The notes under the pieces are model-generated. The model saw only the letters and a program-made list of their open reading frames with translations. It was not told the origin of the DNA and did not search any database. The position numbers and the translations under genes are program-made. Source: Pseudobdellovibrio exovorus JSS (GTDB lineage Bacteria > Bdellovibrionota > Bdellovibrionia > Bdellovibrionales > Bdellovibrionaceae). Taken from it: DNA of 64,000 nt. The stretch covers positions 744,001 through 808,000 of the forward strand of contig NC_020813.1 in the NCBI RefSeq assembly GCF_000348725.1, in the 5' to 3' direction. Positions 40,074 to 48,953 of this stretch are shown in pieces; the first letter of the stretch is position 1, and the number at the start of each line of letters is the position of its first letter.

Positions 40074-42080
40074 ATGCTAATAAAAATATTATCGTTTTCG
40101 TTACTTATCTCTTCTGCGGCGTATGGCCAGCAATTTACTAAATCACTTGATTGCAATTGGGTTGATCCTATTCAGACGGGTTTTTTACAGAATCATTTGT
40201 CGATGAAGCAAAAAGATAAAGATCTGCAAGCTCGTGTGATTGAGCAGTATATCAAAAGACAAGATGGCGCTAAGATGTATCTTTTGGCGAGTGACGTTGA
40301 AAAAATTAAAACATCTATGAAATCAGTCTTTGATGACGTTGCTAAAACAGAATGTAAATTTCTAAATGAAGTTCAAGAAGTTTTGGTGAAACGTGTTGAA
40401 GAAAGAACTGAGTTTGTAAAAAAACACCTAAGTGCTAAAGATTTCAAATTCAATTCAGAAACTGAATTTGTCTACGATCCTCAACACAAGGTTTTTGCGA
40501 CGACTTCTGATGAAGCCAATGAGTTTGTAAAAAAATATATCCAGTTTCAAGTGGCCAACTATTTAGCAACTGACATCAAAATGGAAGAGGCTAAGCAAAG
40601 AGTTATCAAAAATTACGAAAGAAACTTGAAGCGTATTAAAGAAACGAAGCAAGAGACATTGATCGCGAACTATCTGAATTCGTTTGCTTTATCTTTAGAT
40701 CCGCACTCTAGCTTTTTCTCTAGAGAGTACTATGAAGATTTCACTATCGACATGAGTCTTTCTTTAGAAGGTATCGGCGCGACGCTATCTCAGGAAGATG
40801 GATTCACTACAGTAGAAGCTTTAGTTGCAGGTGGAGCAGCCTCGAAATCGGGACTTGTAAAACCACAAGATAAAATCATCGCTGTTAGCCAAAAAAATGG
40901 AAAAATGGAAAACGTCGTTGATATGGAATTAAAAGACGTCGTTAAAATGATCCGCGGTCCTAAAGGGACAAAAGTAAAACTGACCATCTTAAGAAAAGAA
41001 GATGGCTCGAACAAAAAATTTGATATCGAGTTAACTCGTGAAAAAGTGGCGTTAGAAGATAATGCTGTATCTATTTACTACCAAGATCGCGAAGTAGATG
41101 GCGTTAAGAAAAAAATCGGAATTATCAACTTCCCATCGTTCTATGCTGACTCTAAACGTGGCGGACGCTCATCGGCTGCAGACATGAAAAAAATCGTTGC
41201 AGAAGCGAAAGCTAAAAAAGTAGATGGGCTGGTTTTAGATTTATCGAACAATGGCGGTGGTTCTTTAGAAGACGCTGTTAAGATCGGTGGATTATTTATT
41301 AAAACAGGAAATATCGTTAAGCAGTCTTCACGTCGTGAGGGTATGGAAACTCCGCTGGCAGATAGCGATGATAAAGTAGACTGGAATGGTCCATTGGTGA
41401 TTCTAACATCTAGAATCAGTGCTTCAGCTTCTGAAATCGTTTCTGGTGCGATGAAAGATTACGGGCGTGCCGTTGTTGTCGGTTCCGATCACACTTATGG
41501 TAAAGGTAGCATTCAAACAGTTATCGCTGTTCCTGGGGAATTGGGAGCTTTAAAAGTAACGATTGGTATGTTCTTTACTCCAAGTGGGTACTCAACGCAG
41601 TTACGTGGTGTAGAGTCTGATATCGTGATTCCAACTCAATACAATGTGGACGATATTGGTGAAAAGAGTATGGACTACGCTTTACCAGCTAAAAAGATCG
41701 ATAGCTTTATTTCAAAAGACGCTTTTGTAGATAAAGGCGAGTCGGCATGGTCAGTGATTAAGCCGGAATGGATTAACAAAATTCGTACACGCTCGGCTCA
41801 ACGTGTAGCGAAAAGCGAGGACTTCAAAAAAATCGTTGATGAGTTAGAAAAAACTAAGAAGTTAGGTAAGACGATCAAAGTCTCTGAAGTCTTAAAAGAA
41901 AAAGGCGAAAAAGAGAAAAAAGTGAAGAAAAGTCGTTACGGATCTAAAGATGAAAAAGATAAAGAGTATTTAGACAGAGCTGAAATTCAAGAGGCGTCTG
42001 ATGTGCTTCTAGATCTGATCTCTTTGCAAACCGGTAAAGATCTTTCTTTAACAAGCAACAGCACCACGACAAAAAAGTAA
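40074..42080 (+). CDS. S41-family C-terminal processing protease (Prc/Tsp-like)
   Basis: 668 residues. A signal peptide (cut after AYG, about residue 18) sends it to the periplasm. A helical N-terminal part with SLDPHSSFFS is followed by a PDZ domain (about 225-325) and the protease domain. The catalytic Ser is in SASASEIVSGAMK (near residue 453) and Lys in TYGKGSIQT (near 477). The C-terminus is Lys-rich. Family members trim or degrade envelope proteins such as cell-wall hydrolases. Followed by a strong terminator. Confidence 0.94.
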   Translation: MLIKILSFSLLISSAAYGQQFTKSLDCNWVDPIQTGFLQNHLSMKQKDKDLQARVIEQYIKRQDGAKMYLLASDVEKIKTSMKSVFDDVAKTECKFLNEVQEVLVKRVEERTEFVKKHLSAKDFKFNSETEFVYDPQHKVFATTSDEANEFVKKYIQFQVANYLATDIKMEEAKQRVIKNYERNLKRIKETKQETLIANYLNSFALSLDPHSSFFSREYYEDFTIDMSLSLEGIGATLSQEDGFTTVEALVAGGAASKSGLVKPQDKIIAVSQKNGKMENVVDMELKDVVKMIRGPKGTKVKLTILRKEDGSNKKFDIELTREKVALEDNAVSIYYQDREVDGVKKKIGIINFPSFYADSKRGGRSSAADMKKIVAEAKAKKVDGLVLDLSNNGGGSLEDAVKIGGLFIKTGNIVKQSSRREGMETPLADSDDKVDWNGPLVILTSRISASASEIVSGAMKDYGRAVVVGSDHTYGKGSIQTVIAVPGELGALKVTIGMFFTPSGYSTQLRGVESDIVIPTQYNVDDIGEKSMDYALPAKKIDSFISKDAFVDKGESAWSVIKPEWINKIRTRSAQRVAKSEDFKKIVDELEKTKKLGKTIKVSEVLKEKGEKEKKVKKSRYGSKDEKDKEYLDRAEIQEASDVLLDLISLQTGKDLSLTSNSTTTKK

Positions 42081-42131
42081 GCTGAGTTTTTACGATACCA
42101 GCTCAGGCTGGGTTCAAAATTCACATAAAAT

Positions 42132-42160
42132 AAAAAAGGGGATTAAAAATCCCCTTTTTT
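42132..42160. terminator. bidirectional terminator
   Basis: AAAAAAGGGGATT, loop AAA, AATCCCCTTTTTT: a perfect 13-bp stem between the convergent protease and htpX genes. Confidence 0.92.
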
Positions 42161-42185
42161 ATTGGTTTTGCTGCGATTAATTTTT

Positions 42186-43079
42186 CTAAGCGGCTGCAGA
42201 TTTGAGGCGTTCGATACGTTCTTCTAAAGAAGGGTGTGTCGAAAGCAATCGGAAGATCGAGGATCCACGATTGGATATCTGTAATGCAGCCACTGGCGAC
42301 TTCGGTTCTTCATGCTCTTCCGGAGTGGCAAAGTCAGCTTTCAGTCTTTCAAGAGCTGCGATCATTTTATCACGACCAGCAATACGCGCACTTCCCGCAT
42401 CTGCGCGGAACTCACGTTGGCGCGAGTAATAAGCGACGACAAACATTCCCAAGATACTGAACAGGATATCTAAAACAATCGTGCTGATAAGCTGAACGAT
42501 GGGAGCTTTTTCTTCATCCACTAACTGGCCAGCAAAGAATCCGATAACACGGGCTAAGAACATACCGAATGAGTTCACTAGGCCCTGTAATAGAGTCATC
42601 GTCACCATATCGCCGTTGGCAATGTGAGCGACTTCATGGGCTAGAACACCTTCAACTTCTTTTTCGTTCATCTTATCTAATAAGCCAGTTGAAACAGCGA
42701 CTAAAGAGTTCGAGCGAGACGGCCCTGTGGCAAAGGCATTGACGTCAGGTGATTGGTAAAAGCCCACGTCTGGGCGCTTTGGCAAGCCGGCTGCATCACT
42801 TAATCTGTTTGTCACTTGTTGGACCCACAGTAAGCGAGGGTCTTGTGTGTTGCTATCGATGAGTTTGACCCCCATCATCCACTTCGCCATTTTTTTAGAA
42901 AGGAACAGAGAAATAAGGGCTCCACCGAATCCCCAAAGACCACAGAAGACGATCAAGCTGACGTAATCAATGCCCTGTGCAGACAGGTAGGGGCGCAGGC
43001 CAAAGATATTCATGATAGTGGTGATCGTCACCATAATCAGAATGTTGGTGATCAGAAATAGACCGATTCGTTTAAACAT
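42186..43079 (-). CDS. htpX: HtpX-family M48 zinc metalloprotease, first copy
   Basis: 297 residues from the ATG preceded by AAAGGAG. Two N-terminal membrane helices, the zinc motif HEVAH in VEGVLAHEVAHIANGDM, two further membrane helices, and a third zinc ligand Glu in the REFRADAGSARIAG segment. HtpX sits in the inner membrane and degrades misfolded membrane proteins. Close paralogue of the next gene on the same strand; they differ mainly in the N-terminal helices and a C-terminal insert. Confidence 0.94.
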   Translation of the reverse strand: MFKRIGLFLITNILIMVTITTIMNIFGLRPYLSAQGIDYVSLIVFCGLWGFGGALISLFLSKKMAKWMMGVKLIDSNTQDPRLLWVQQVTNRLSDAAGLPKRPDVGFYQSPDVNAFATGPSRSNSLVAVSTGLLDKMNEKEVEGVLAHEVAHIANGDMVTMTLLQGLVNSFGMFLARVIGFFAGQLVDEEKAPIVQLISTIVLDILFSILGMFVVAYYSRQREFRADAGSARIAGRDKMIAALERLKADFATPEEHEEPKSPVAALQISNRGSSIFRLLSTHPSLEERIERLKSAAA

Positions 43080-43222
43080 AGAAGTCTCCTTTAAAACGAG
43101 AGCTGACAATATCACAGCTACTGTTGTGAAAGTATATTATGTATGAAAAATATAATTCGTTAAAATAGATAAATAATAAATTTTCTATCTGTTAAATAGA
43201 TATAAGAGCCGCTCTAAAAAAG

Positions 43223-43244
43223 AAAAAGCCTCTCAATCGAGGCT
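43223..43244 (-). terminator. terminator after the second htpX copy
   Basis: On the minus strand AGCCTC, loop GATTGA, GAGGCT is followed by a T-rich tract. It lies between the two htpX genes, so they are probably separate transcripts. Confidence 0.7.
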
Positions 43245-43270
43245 CAGTATAGAGGCTCTATGTAGAAGCT

Positions 43271-44206
43271 TTATGTAGAGGCTGAATAAGTGCGATTTCG
43301 TAATGCCGCGATTCTTTCCTCTAAAGGAGGATGAGTCATAAAAAGGCGTGCAATTCCGTTAGACTTCCCTGAAATTTTGAAGGCTGCTAAATTGTCAGCC
43401 TCTTCATCTTTTTTATGAAGTTGCGGCTGTCCGTAGACTCGTTGCAAACGAGCTAATGCCGCTGTCATTTTCTCGGAAGATGAGTAGCGAGCGCCACCCG
43501 CATCGGCACGAAACTCACGTTGACGAGAGAAATAATTCACGACGATAGAGCCCAATAAAGTGAAAGCCATTACGACCATACTGTAGATCATTTGACGCAG
43601 CATAAAGTCGCCGAAGCCACGTCTGTCATTATCACGTCTTAAGGCATTCATAATAAACATCGTGATAATCTGAGCAAAGAACATCGCAAAGGCATTTACA
43701 ATACCTTGGATCAACGTCAGTGTGACCATGTCTCCGTTAACGATATGGGCTACTTCGTGAGCCAGAACACCTTCAACTTCATCATCCGTCATGGTGTTGA
43801 GCAACCCTGTAGAAACGGCAACCAATGAGCGTTTTTTTGAAGGACCTGTCGCGAAGGCATTGACGTCTGGAGCATTGTAAATACCGACCTCAGGCATAAC
43901 TTCCATGCCCGCAGAACGAGCGATGCGATAGACGCGATCAATTAACAGACGCTCTGTAGGATTGTTTGTCTGCGGATCAATGACACGGACACCATGAAAA
44001 CGCTTTGCTGTCCAACGAGACATTTGAAGCGAGATAAATGAACCCGCAAAGCCCCAAATTAAGCAAAGTATAAACAGACCTGTGTATCCCCCAGATGTTA
44101 AGTCGACTCCTAGGAAGCCTGAGACAAGAGCAACGATGAATTGAATCGTAAGAGCCACCAGAATACCTGTGATGATAAAATAGCCGAAACGCTTAAGAAA
44201 TGTCAT
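43271..44206 (-). CDS. htpX: HtpX-family M48 zinc metalloprotease, second copy
   Basis: 311 residues, GGAGG before the ATG. Same layout as its neighbour: two N-terminal membrane helices, VLAHEVAHIVNGDM zinc site, two more helices separated by a basic RRDNDRRGFGD loop, then REFRADAGGARY with the third ligand, and the same MTHPPLEERIAAL ending. The shared PDVNAFATGPS and LVAVSTGLL stretches indicate a gene duplication. Confidence 0.94.
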   Translation of the reverse strand: MTFLKRFGYFIITGILVALTIQFIVALVSGFLGVDLTSGGYTGLFILCLIWGFAGSFISLQMSRWTAKRFHGVRVIDPQTNNPTERLLIDRVYRIARSAGMEVMPEVGIYNAPDVNAFATGPSKKRSLVAVSTGLLNTMTDDEVEGVLAHEVAHIVNGDMVTLTLIQGIVNAFAMFFAQIITMFIMNALRRDNDRRGFGDFMLRQMIYSMVVMAFTLLGSIVVNYFSRQREFRADAGGARYSSSEKMTAALARLQRVYGQPQLHKKDEEADNLAAFKISGKSNGIARLFMTHPPLEERIAALRNRTYSAST

Positions 44207-44394
44207 TTTGCCTCCGTTAGTTGCTACTCTATAAAGTTGAGTTCTCTGTTGACTCTGTCAACCCTTAGTATCAAATGCTGAAACACAGAGCATGAAATTA
44301 TTGCGCCGTATACTTCGCGTATATTGCACCTTATAAAATCAGGATTTTATAGCATTCTTTCGCTATGATTCCTGCAGTAACAAAAAGAGAAAAT

Positions 44395-45405
44395 ATGGCA
44401 ACGAAAAAAGCTTTTGGTGGTCTTGATAAGAAACTTTTAATCAACATGCACAAACTCATGGTGAAGTCGCGCGTTCTTGAAGAACGTCTCATCAAAATTT
44501 ATCGTGCAGGTGAATCCTTCTTTTGGATTGGTGGTCCAGGCGAGGAAGCTTGGGGCGTTCCATTGGGGCTTCTAGGAAAAAAAGGTCAAGGACCAGCTTA
44601 CGATTACTATCATCTTCACTATCGTTGTACGCCAACTCTTATTGCTCTTGGTCTACCGATGATTGATTCTGTGCGATTAATGATGAATCGCTCTACGGAC
44701 AAATCGACAGGGGGACGTAACTTTTCGAATCACTACTGTATTCCTGAGTGGAATGTGGCTCCAGTGACATCTCCGTTAGAGGTGCAATACCCAATCGCCT
44801 GCGGAACGGCTCACGTACAAAAACGCCTAGGAAAAAAAGCGATTACGATCGTAACGGGTGGTGATGCGGGGACGGCTGAAGGTGATTTTGCATCCAGCTT
44901 AATTTTGGCATCACGTAAAGGCCAAGAACTTCCAATGTTGATCACTGTACAAAATAACAAATGGGGTATTTCGACATCGTATGATGGACAACATGGAGAA
45001 ACGCATATTGCGGATCGTGCGAAAGCTTTCAATATCAAATCACGAGTTATCAATGGGAATGATCCTGTCGAGTCTTACATCTGCTTACAAGAAGACATGG
45101 CCTATATTCGTAAGACAGGTAAGCCAGCGTTCATTGAAGCGCATTTGTCACGTCTGTACGGACATTCTTCTGCCAGCGGGGCAAATCCTGTACCGAATGA
45201 AGTGGACCCAGTACGTGAGTTTGAAAAGAAACTTTTAAAAGCAGGAATCTTAAAAGAAAAAGATGTGAAAGAGTTATGGCAGTCATTTGAGAATGAAGGC
45301 GTTAAGGCAGCTGAACAAGCACGCCAAGAACCTGTGCCAACGGCTGAAAGCGTTTGGGATCATACATTTGTAGGCAGTGAAAACGCAGACTGGAGAAATT
45401 TCTAA
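44395..45405 (+). CDS. 2-oxoacid dehydrogenase E1 alpha subunit (branched-chain type)
   Basis: 336 residues from the ATG at 44395, though an in-frame ATG lies 30 bases upstream. The thiamine diphosphate motif runs from GGDAGTAEGDFASSLILA to QNNKWGIST, and HLHYRC and SRLYGHSSASGAN are further E1 alpha segments. The IGGPGEEA opening resembles branched-chain 2-oxoacid dehydrogenases. The GDG of the cofactor motif reads GDA. The beta subunit follows by overlap. No E2 or E3 gene is in the window. Confidence 0.88.
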   Translation: MATKKAFGGLDKKLLINMHKLMVKSRVLEERLIKIYRAGESFFWIGGPGEEAWGVPLGLLGKKGQGPAYDYYHLHYRCTPTLIALGLPMIDSVRLMMNRSTDKSTGGRNFSNHYCIPEWNVAPVTSPLEVQYPIACGTAHVQKRLGKKAITIVTGGDAGTAEGDFASSLILASRKGQELPMLITVQNNKWGISTSYDGQHGETHIADRAKAFNIKSRVINGNDPVESYICLQEDMAYIRKTGKPAFIEAHLSRLYGHSSASGANPVPNEVDPVREFEKKLLKAGILKEKDVKELWQSFENEGVKAAEQARQEPVPTAESVWDHTFVGSENADWRNF

Positions 45406-46460
45406 TGGCAAATATGGCACAAGCGATCCGTATGGCGCTTCACTATGCAGAAAAAAATTATAACTTAAAAGATGTATTTGGTCAGGATGTAGGGGCTCCA
45501 TTGGGTGGAGTTTTCACCGCGACTCAAGGTTTGAAAACAGCGTGGAATTCTCCGCTAGATGAGCGTGGGATTATTGGTATGGCGATGGGAATTGCTATGG
45601 CCGGTGATCGTTGCGTGGCCGAGATCCAATTTGCGGATTATATTTTTAATACGATCGATCTTTTGAAAATCGCAGGGAACACACTTTGGTGTACGAATGG
45701 ACAATATAACTTACCAATGACGGTAATGACGCCGGTAGGGGCTGGTATTCGCGGAAGTGTATATCACTCACACTCTTTTGACGCGTGGGCGTCTCGTCTT
45801 TCAGGATGGAAAGTGGTGATGCCGTCAAATCCTTTGGACGCTTACGGATTATTGCTGTCATGTATTCAGGATCCAAATCCATGTATGTTCTTAAAGCCTA
45901 AGGCTCTTATGCGGGTTCGCGGTGAAGAGTTGATTCCAGGAGAACCAACGGATGAAAAAGATTTAAAAAATATGATTGATGCTCCGATCGGAGATCGTTC
46001 TAAGTGGAAAGCTAAGTGGCCAGATGTACAAGAGTACTTAGTTCCATTCGGAAAAGGTAAGATCACTCGTGCTGGTGATCAAATCACGGTTGTCAGCTAT
46101 GGACGTCATTTATTGATGTGTAATGAAGTTGCAGATCAATTAAAGCAAGATGGATACTCGGTAGAGGTTATTGATTTGCGTTCTATTTATCCTTATGACT
46201 GGCAAATGATTAAATCATCAGTTGAAAAAACTGGGCGAGTTTTATTTGTGAATGAAGATACCGAAGTTACCAACTTTGCTGAGCATTTATCTTACAGAGT
46301 GACACAAGAGTTGTTCTATCATTTGATGGCTCCACCACGTGTACTGGCAGGTAAGAATGTTCCAGGTATTGGTTTACATCCGAATCTAGAAGATAGCAGT
46401 GTCCCTCAAAAGCATGAAATCGAAACATTAATTCGTCAAATTTGTGCAGAGGTTCCTTGA
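45405..46460 (+). CDS. 2-oxoacid dehydrogenase E1 beta subunit (branched-chain type)
   Basis: 351 residues. The start shares one base with the alpha stop (TAATG). GVFTATQGL, GMAMGIAMAGDRCVAEIQFADYI, and GSVYHSHSFDAWASRLSGWK are conserved E1 beta segments; the C-terminal transketolase-like domain has VVSYGRHLLMCNEVADQL and VEVIDLRSIYPYD. Together with E1 alpha it decarboxylates branched-chain 2-oxo acids and loads the acyl group on E2 lipoyl. The product may feed branched fatty acids or leucine/valine breakdown. Confidence 0.9.
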   Translation: MANMAQAIRMALHYAEKNYNLKDVFGQDVGAPLGGVFTATQGLKTAWNSPLDERGIIGMAMGIAMAGDRCVAEIQFADYIFNTIDLLKIAGNTLWCTNGQYNLPMTVMTPVGAGIRGSVYHSHSFDAWASRLSGWKVVMPSNPLDAYGLLLSCIQDPNPCMFLKPKALMRVRGEELIPGEPTDEKDLKNMIDAPIGDRSKWKAKWPDVQEYLVPFGKGKITRAGDQITVVSYGRHLLMCNEVADQLKQDGYSVEVIDLRSIYPYDWQMIKSSVEKTGRVLFVNEDTEVTNFAEHLSYRVTQELFYHLMAPPRVLAGKNVPGIGLHPNLEDSSVPQKHEIETLIRQICAEVP

Positions 46461-47296
46461 TGCCTAATCCCTCAAAGAATACAGCATCAAGAAAAGCGGC
46501 TTCTAAGAACACCCAATTGCCATTTGATAAATATGACTTCTACAATCAAGCGGTTCAGTCGCCTGAAGCAGATGTAAAATTTTATCGCCAAGTTTACAAG
46601 GACGTGAATAAGTCTAAACGTCCTCGCGTTCTGCGTGAGGACTTCTGTGCCGGGGCTGCTATTTCGTGTGAGTGGGTTAAGTTAGATCCATCCCATAAGT
46701 CGATAGGAATTGATTTAGATCAGGTCCCAATGGACTATGGCAAAGAGCATTACTTATCGAAGCTGAACTCTGAACAGCAAAAGCGTATTGCTTTAATTCA
46801 ACAGAATGTTCTTTCTGGCCAATTGCCAGCGGCAGATATTGTGGCGGCTGTAAACTTCTCTTACTTCTTTTTTAAAAAAAGAGAAGTGCTAAAGCAGTAT
46901 TTTCAAAATGTTTACAAGTCGATGAATAAGGATGGATTATTTATTCTAGACATTTTTGGTGGGACCCAATGTACAGATGCTATTGAAGATCGTACCAAAC
47001 ATAAAGAGTTCACTTATTATTGGGATCAGAAGCATTTTGATCCTGTGACCAACGAAGCTTATTTTGAAATTCATTTTCGCTATAAAAATAAAAAATACGA
47101 AGGTGTATTTTCCTATGACTGGCGTATGTGGACAATTCCCGAGATTCGCGAACTGATGGCCGAAGTTGGCTTCAAAGACTCCTATGTCTACTGGGAGGGA
47201 ACTTCTCGTAAAGGATTGGGGAATGGAAAATTCGATCGCGTGACTAAGGGCGAAGCTTGTTTAAGCTGGATTGCCTATATCGTTGGGGTTAAATGA
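46460..47296 (+). CDS. class I SAM-dependent methyltransferase
   Basis: 278 residues; the ATG shares a base with the E1 beta stop. LREDFCAGAAISCEWVKLDP is a motif-I variant of the DFCGTA type, IGIDLDQVPMDYG carries the acidic SAM-ribose ligand, and GLFILDIFGG fits strand four. The substrate is unknown. N-terminal 25 residues are basic. It links the dehydrogenase genes to the folate genes without gaps (ATGA overlap with folB), so the whole run may be one operon. Confidence 0.8.
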   Translation: MPNPSKNTASRKAASKNTQLPFDKYDFYNQAVQSPEADVKFYRQVYKDVNKSKRPRVLREDFCAGAAISCEWVKLDPSHKSIGIDLDQVPMDYGKEHYLSKLNSEQQKRIALIQQNVLSGQLPAADIVAAVNFSYFFFKKREVLKQYFQNVYKSMNKDGLFILDIFGGTQCTDAIEDRTKHKEFTYYWDQKHFDPVTNEAYFEIHFRYKNKKYEGVFSYDWRMWTIPEIRELMAEVGFKDSYVYWEGTSRKGLGNGKFDRVTKGEACLSWIAYIVGVK

Positions 47297-47667
47297 AGTC
47301 GAGTCTGACGATTAACTCTTATGAGGCGTGGGTGCATCTTGGATGTGACCTTGAAGAGCAAAAACATGCTCAGCCAGTTCATTTTAATTTTGTAATAGAC
47401 TATGCCTTAGAGTGTAAGGGAATGACTTCAGATCGACTTGAGGATGCACTAGATTACGTGGCTTTGACATCAATTATGAAGTCAGTGGCTACGGCAAAGC
47501 CATATCATTTGATTGAGCATCTGAATTACTCTGTATTTCTGAAAGTTCGTGAGTATCTAAAAAGTAAGTCTATAACGGGTGTTATGAAGCTCTCTGTGAA
47601 GAAGATCAGAGTGCCCGTGGAACACCTTACCGATGGAGTTACTTTTTCATGCGAAGAACAACTGTAG
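47293..47667 (+). CDS. folB: dihydroneopterin aldolase-like protein (FolB)
   Basis: 124 residues, one tunnelling-fold domain. The opening INSYEAWVHLGCDLEEQKHAQP has the usual FolB N-terminal Gly and Glu, LDYVALTSIMKSV and HLIEHLNYSVFLKV carry the active-site Glu, and the VKKIRVPVEHLTDGV end is a FolB-like strand. The match is weaker than for its neighbours, but position directly before folK-folP supports the call. It starts inside the methyltransferase end and overlaps folKP by 19 bases. Confidence 0.7.
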   Translation: MKSSLTINSYEAWVHLGCDLEEQKHAQPVHFNFVIDYALECKGMTSDRLEDALDYVALTSIMKSVATAKPYHLIEHLNYSVFLKVREYLKSKSITGVMKLSVKKIRVPVEHLTDGVTFSCEEQL

Positions 47668-48953
47668 CTCTTGGACTTGGTGCCAATCTAGGGAATCCTA
47701 TCGAGCAGTTGCGCCTATCGTTGCAGCTGTTAAAGCAAATACCGAATTTAAAAGTCCTTCGAGTTTCATCTCTGTATGAATCAGATGCGCAATTACCTGA
47801 AAATGCAGAGAGTTCGTGGAATCAAAAATTTTTAAATGCGGCGGTTCTGTGTGAGGTCAGAGCGGACCTTTCTGCACAAACCTTGTTGTCCCATATTAAA
47901 GAGATTGAACTAAAAATAGGTAGGGCACAGGCGGACCGCTGGGCTCCTCGTAGAATTGATATTGATATCCTTTATTGGGATCAAGAGCCTTACAGTGATC
48001 TGTCTTTGAGTATTCCACATCGTCAACTTTTTGAAAGACCATTTGCTTTATTACCACTATTAGAAGTGTGGCCACAGTTGAGAGCTTCTATGCCTGAGCG
48101 TCTTCCGCATTGGGCGCAGGCTTGGGTTTCTGAAAAGCCTTTTCAAACTCAAATCAGCTCGCGCTACTTTTGGCCGCGCATGGTTGGGGTTTTGAATGTG
48201 ACGCAAGATTCGTTTTCGGATGGTGGACGTTATTTAAATTCAGATGCTTTATTAGAGCAGATAGAAAAATTGCTGACTGAAGGTGCTGATATTATTGATA
48301 TCGGAGCTGAGTCAACTCGTCCACAGGCTCTAGCGGTTAGTGAAGAGCAAGAGTTGCAAACTCTGGATTGGGCATTAACAGAAATTCAAAAGTTTAACAA
48401 AAGCTTACCCTTATCTTTAGATTGCCGTCGCGCAGGTGTCGTCAGATCTATTATAGAAAAATTTGATATTTCTTATTTGAATGATGTTTCTGGTTTTTCA
48501 AGCCCTGAGATGCAAGATCTACTTGTGAAAACTAAAAAAAGAGCTTTCGTGATGCACTCGTTGACTGTTCCACCACGAGCAGATCAGACACTATCTGAAG
48601 TTAAAAATCCAATAGATCAATTAGTTGGTTGGTGGCAGCGCAAAGCACTTGAATTAAAAGATAAAGGTGCGGCATCAGAGCAGTTGATTTTTGATCCGGG
48701 CATTGGTTTTGGAACAAGTAAAAAACAAAGTCTTTATATTTTAAATCACCTTGAAGAAATGTCGGATATCAAGTCTGAAGTCATGATCGGGCATTCTCGT
48801 AAATCCTATCAAACAGAGTATTCTGATAGACCTGCTTCCATGCGCGATATGGAAACAGCTCTTATGACGCAAAAGATGAATATGGCCTATGTGCAGTTTT
48901 TAAGAGTGCATGATATCGAAAGTCAGAAAACGGCCCTAAGAGCGAAAGTTTAA
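47649..48953 (+). CDS. folKP: fused HPPK-DHPS (6-hydroxymethyl-dihydropterin pyrophosphokinase / dihydropteroate synthase)
   Basis: 434 residues, two folate enzymes in one chain. Residues 1 to about 150 are HPPK: LGLGANLGNP opening and GRAQADRWAPRRIDIDILYW near 97-116. From about 176 comes DHPS: VGVLNVTQDSFSDGGRY, DIIDIGAESTRP, LNDVSGF, FDPGIGFGTSKKQS and IGHSRKS. HPPK pyrophosphorylates the pterin and DHPS joins p-aminobenzoate to it. Linker of about 25 residues. Separate bacterial folK and folP are the rule, so the fusion is notable. Confidence 0.93.
   Translation: MRRTTVALGLGANLGNPIEQLRLSLQLLKQIPNLKVLRVSSLYESDAQLPENAESSWNQKFLNAAVLCEVRADLSAQTLLSHIKEIELKIGRAQADRWAPRRIDIDILYWDQEPYSDLSLSIPHRQLFERPFALLPLLEVWPQLRASMPERLPHWAQAWVSEKPFQTQISSRYFWPRMVGVLNVTQDSFSDGGRYLNSDALLEQIEKLLTEGADIIDIGAESTRPQALAVSEEQELQTLDWALTEIQKFNKSLPLSLDCRRAGVVRSIIEKFDISYLNDVSGFSSPEMQDLLVKTKKRAFVMHSLTVPPRADQTLSEVKNPIDQLVGWWQRKALELKDKGAASEQLIFDPGIGFGTSKKQSLYILNHLEEMSDIKSEVMIGHSRKSYQTEYSDRPASMRDMETALMTQKMNMAYVQFLRVHDIESQKTALRAKV

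Noticed and set aside
43245-43285. Short repeats TATGTAGA near the end of the second htpX
   Set aside because: Two or three short copies only; too few and too simple for a CRISPR or a repeat family.
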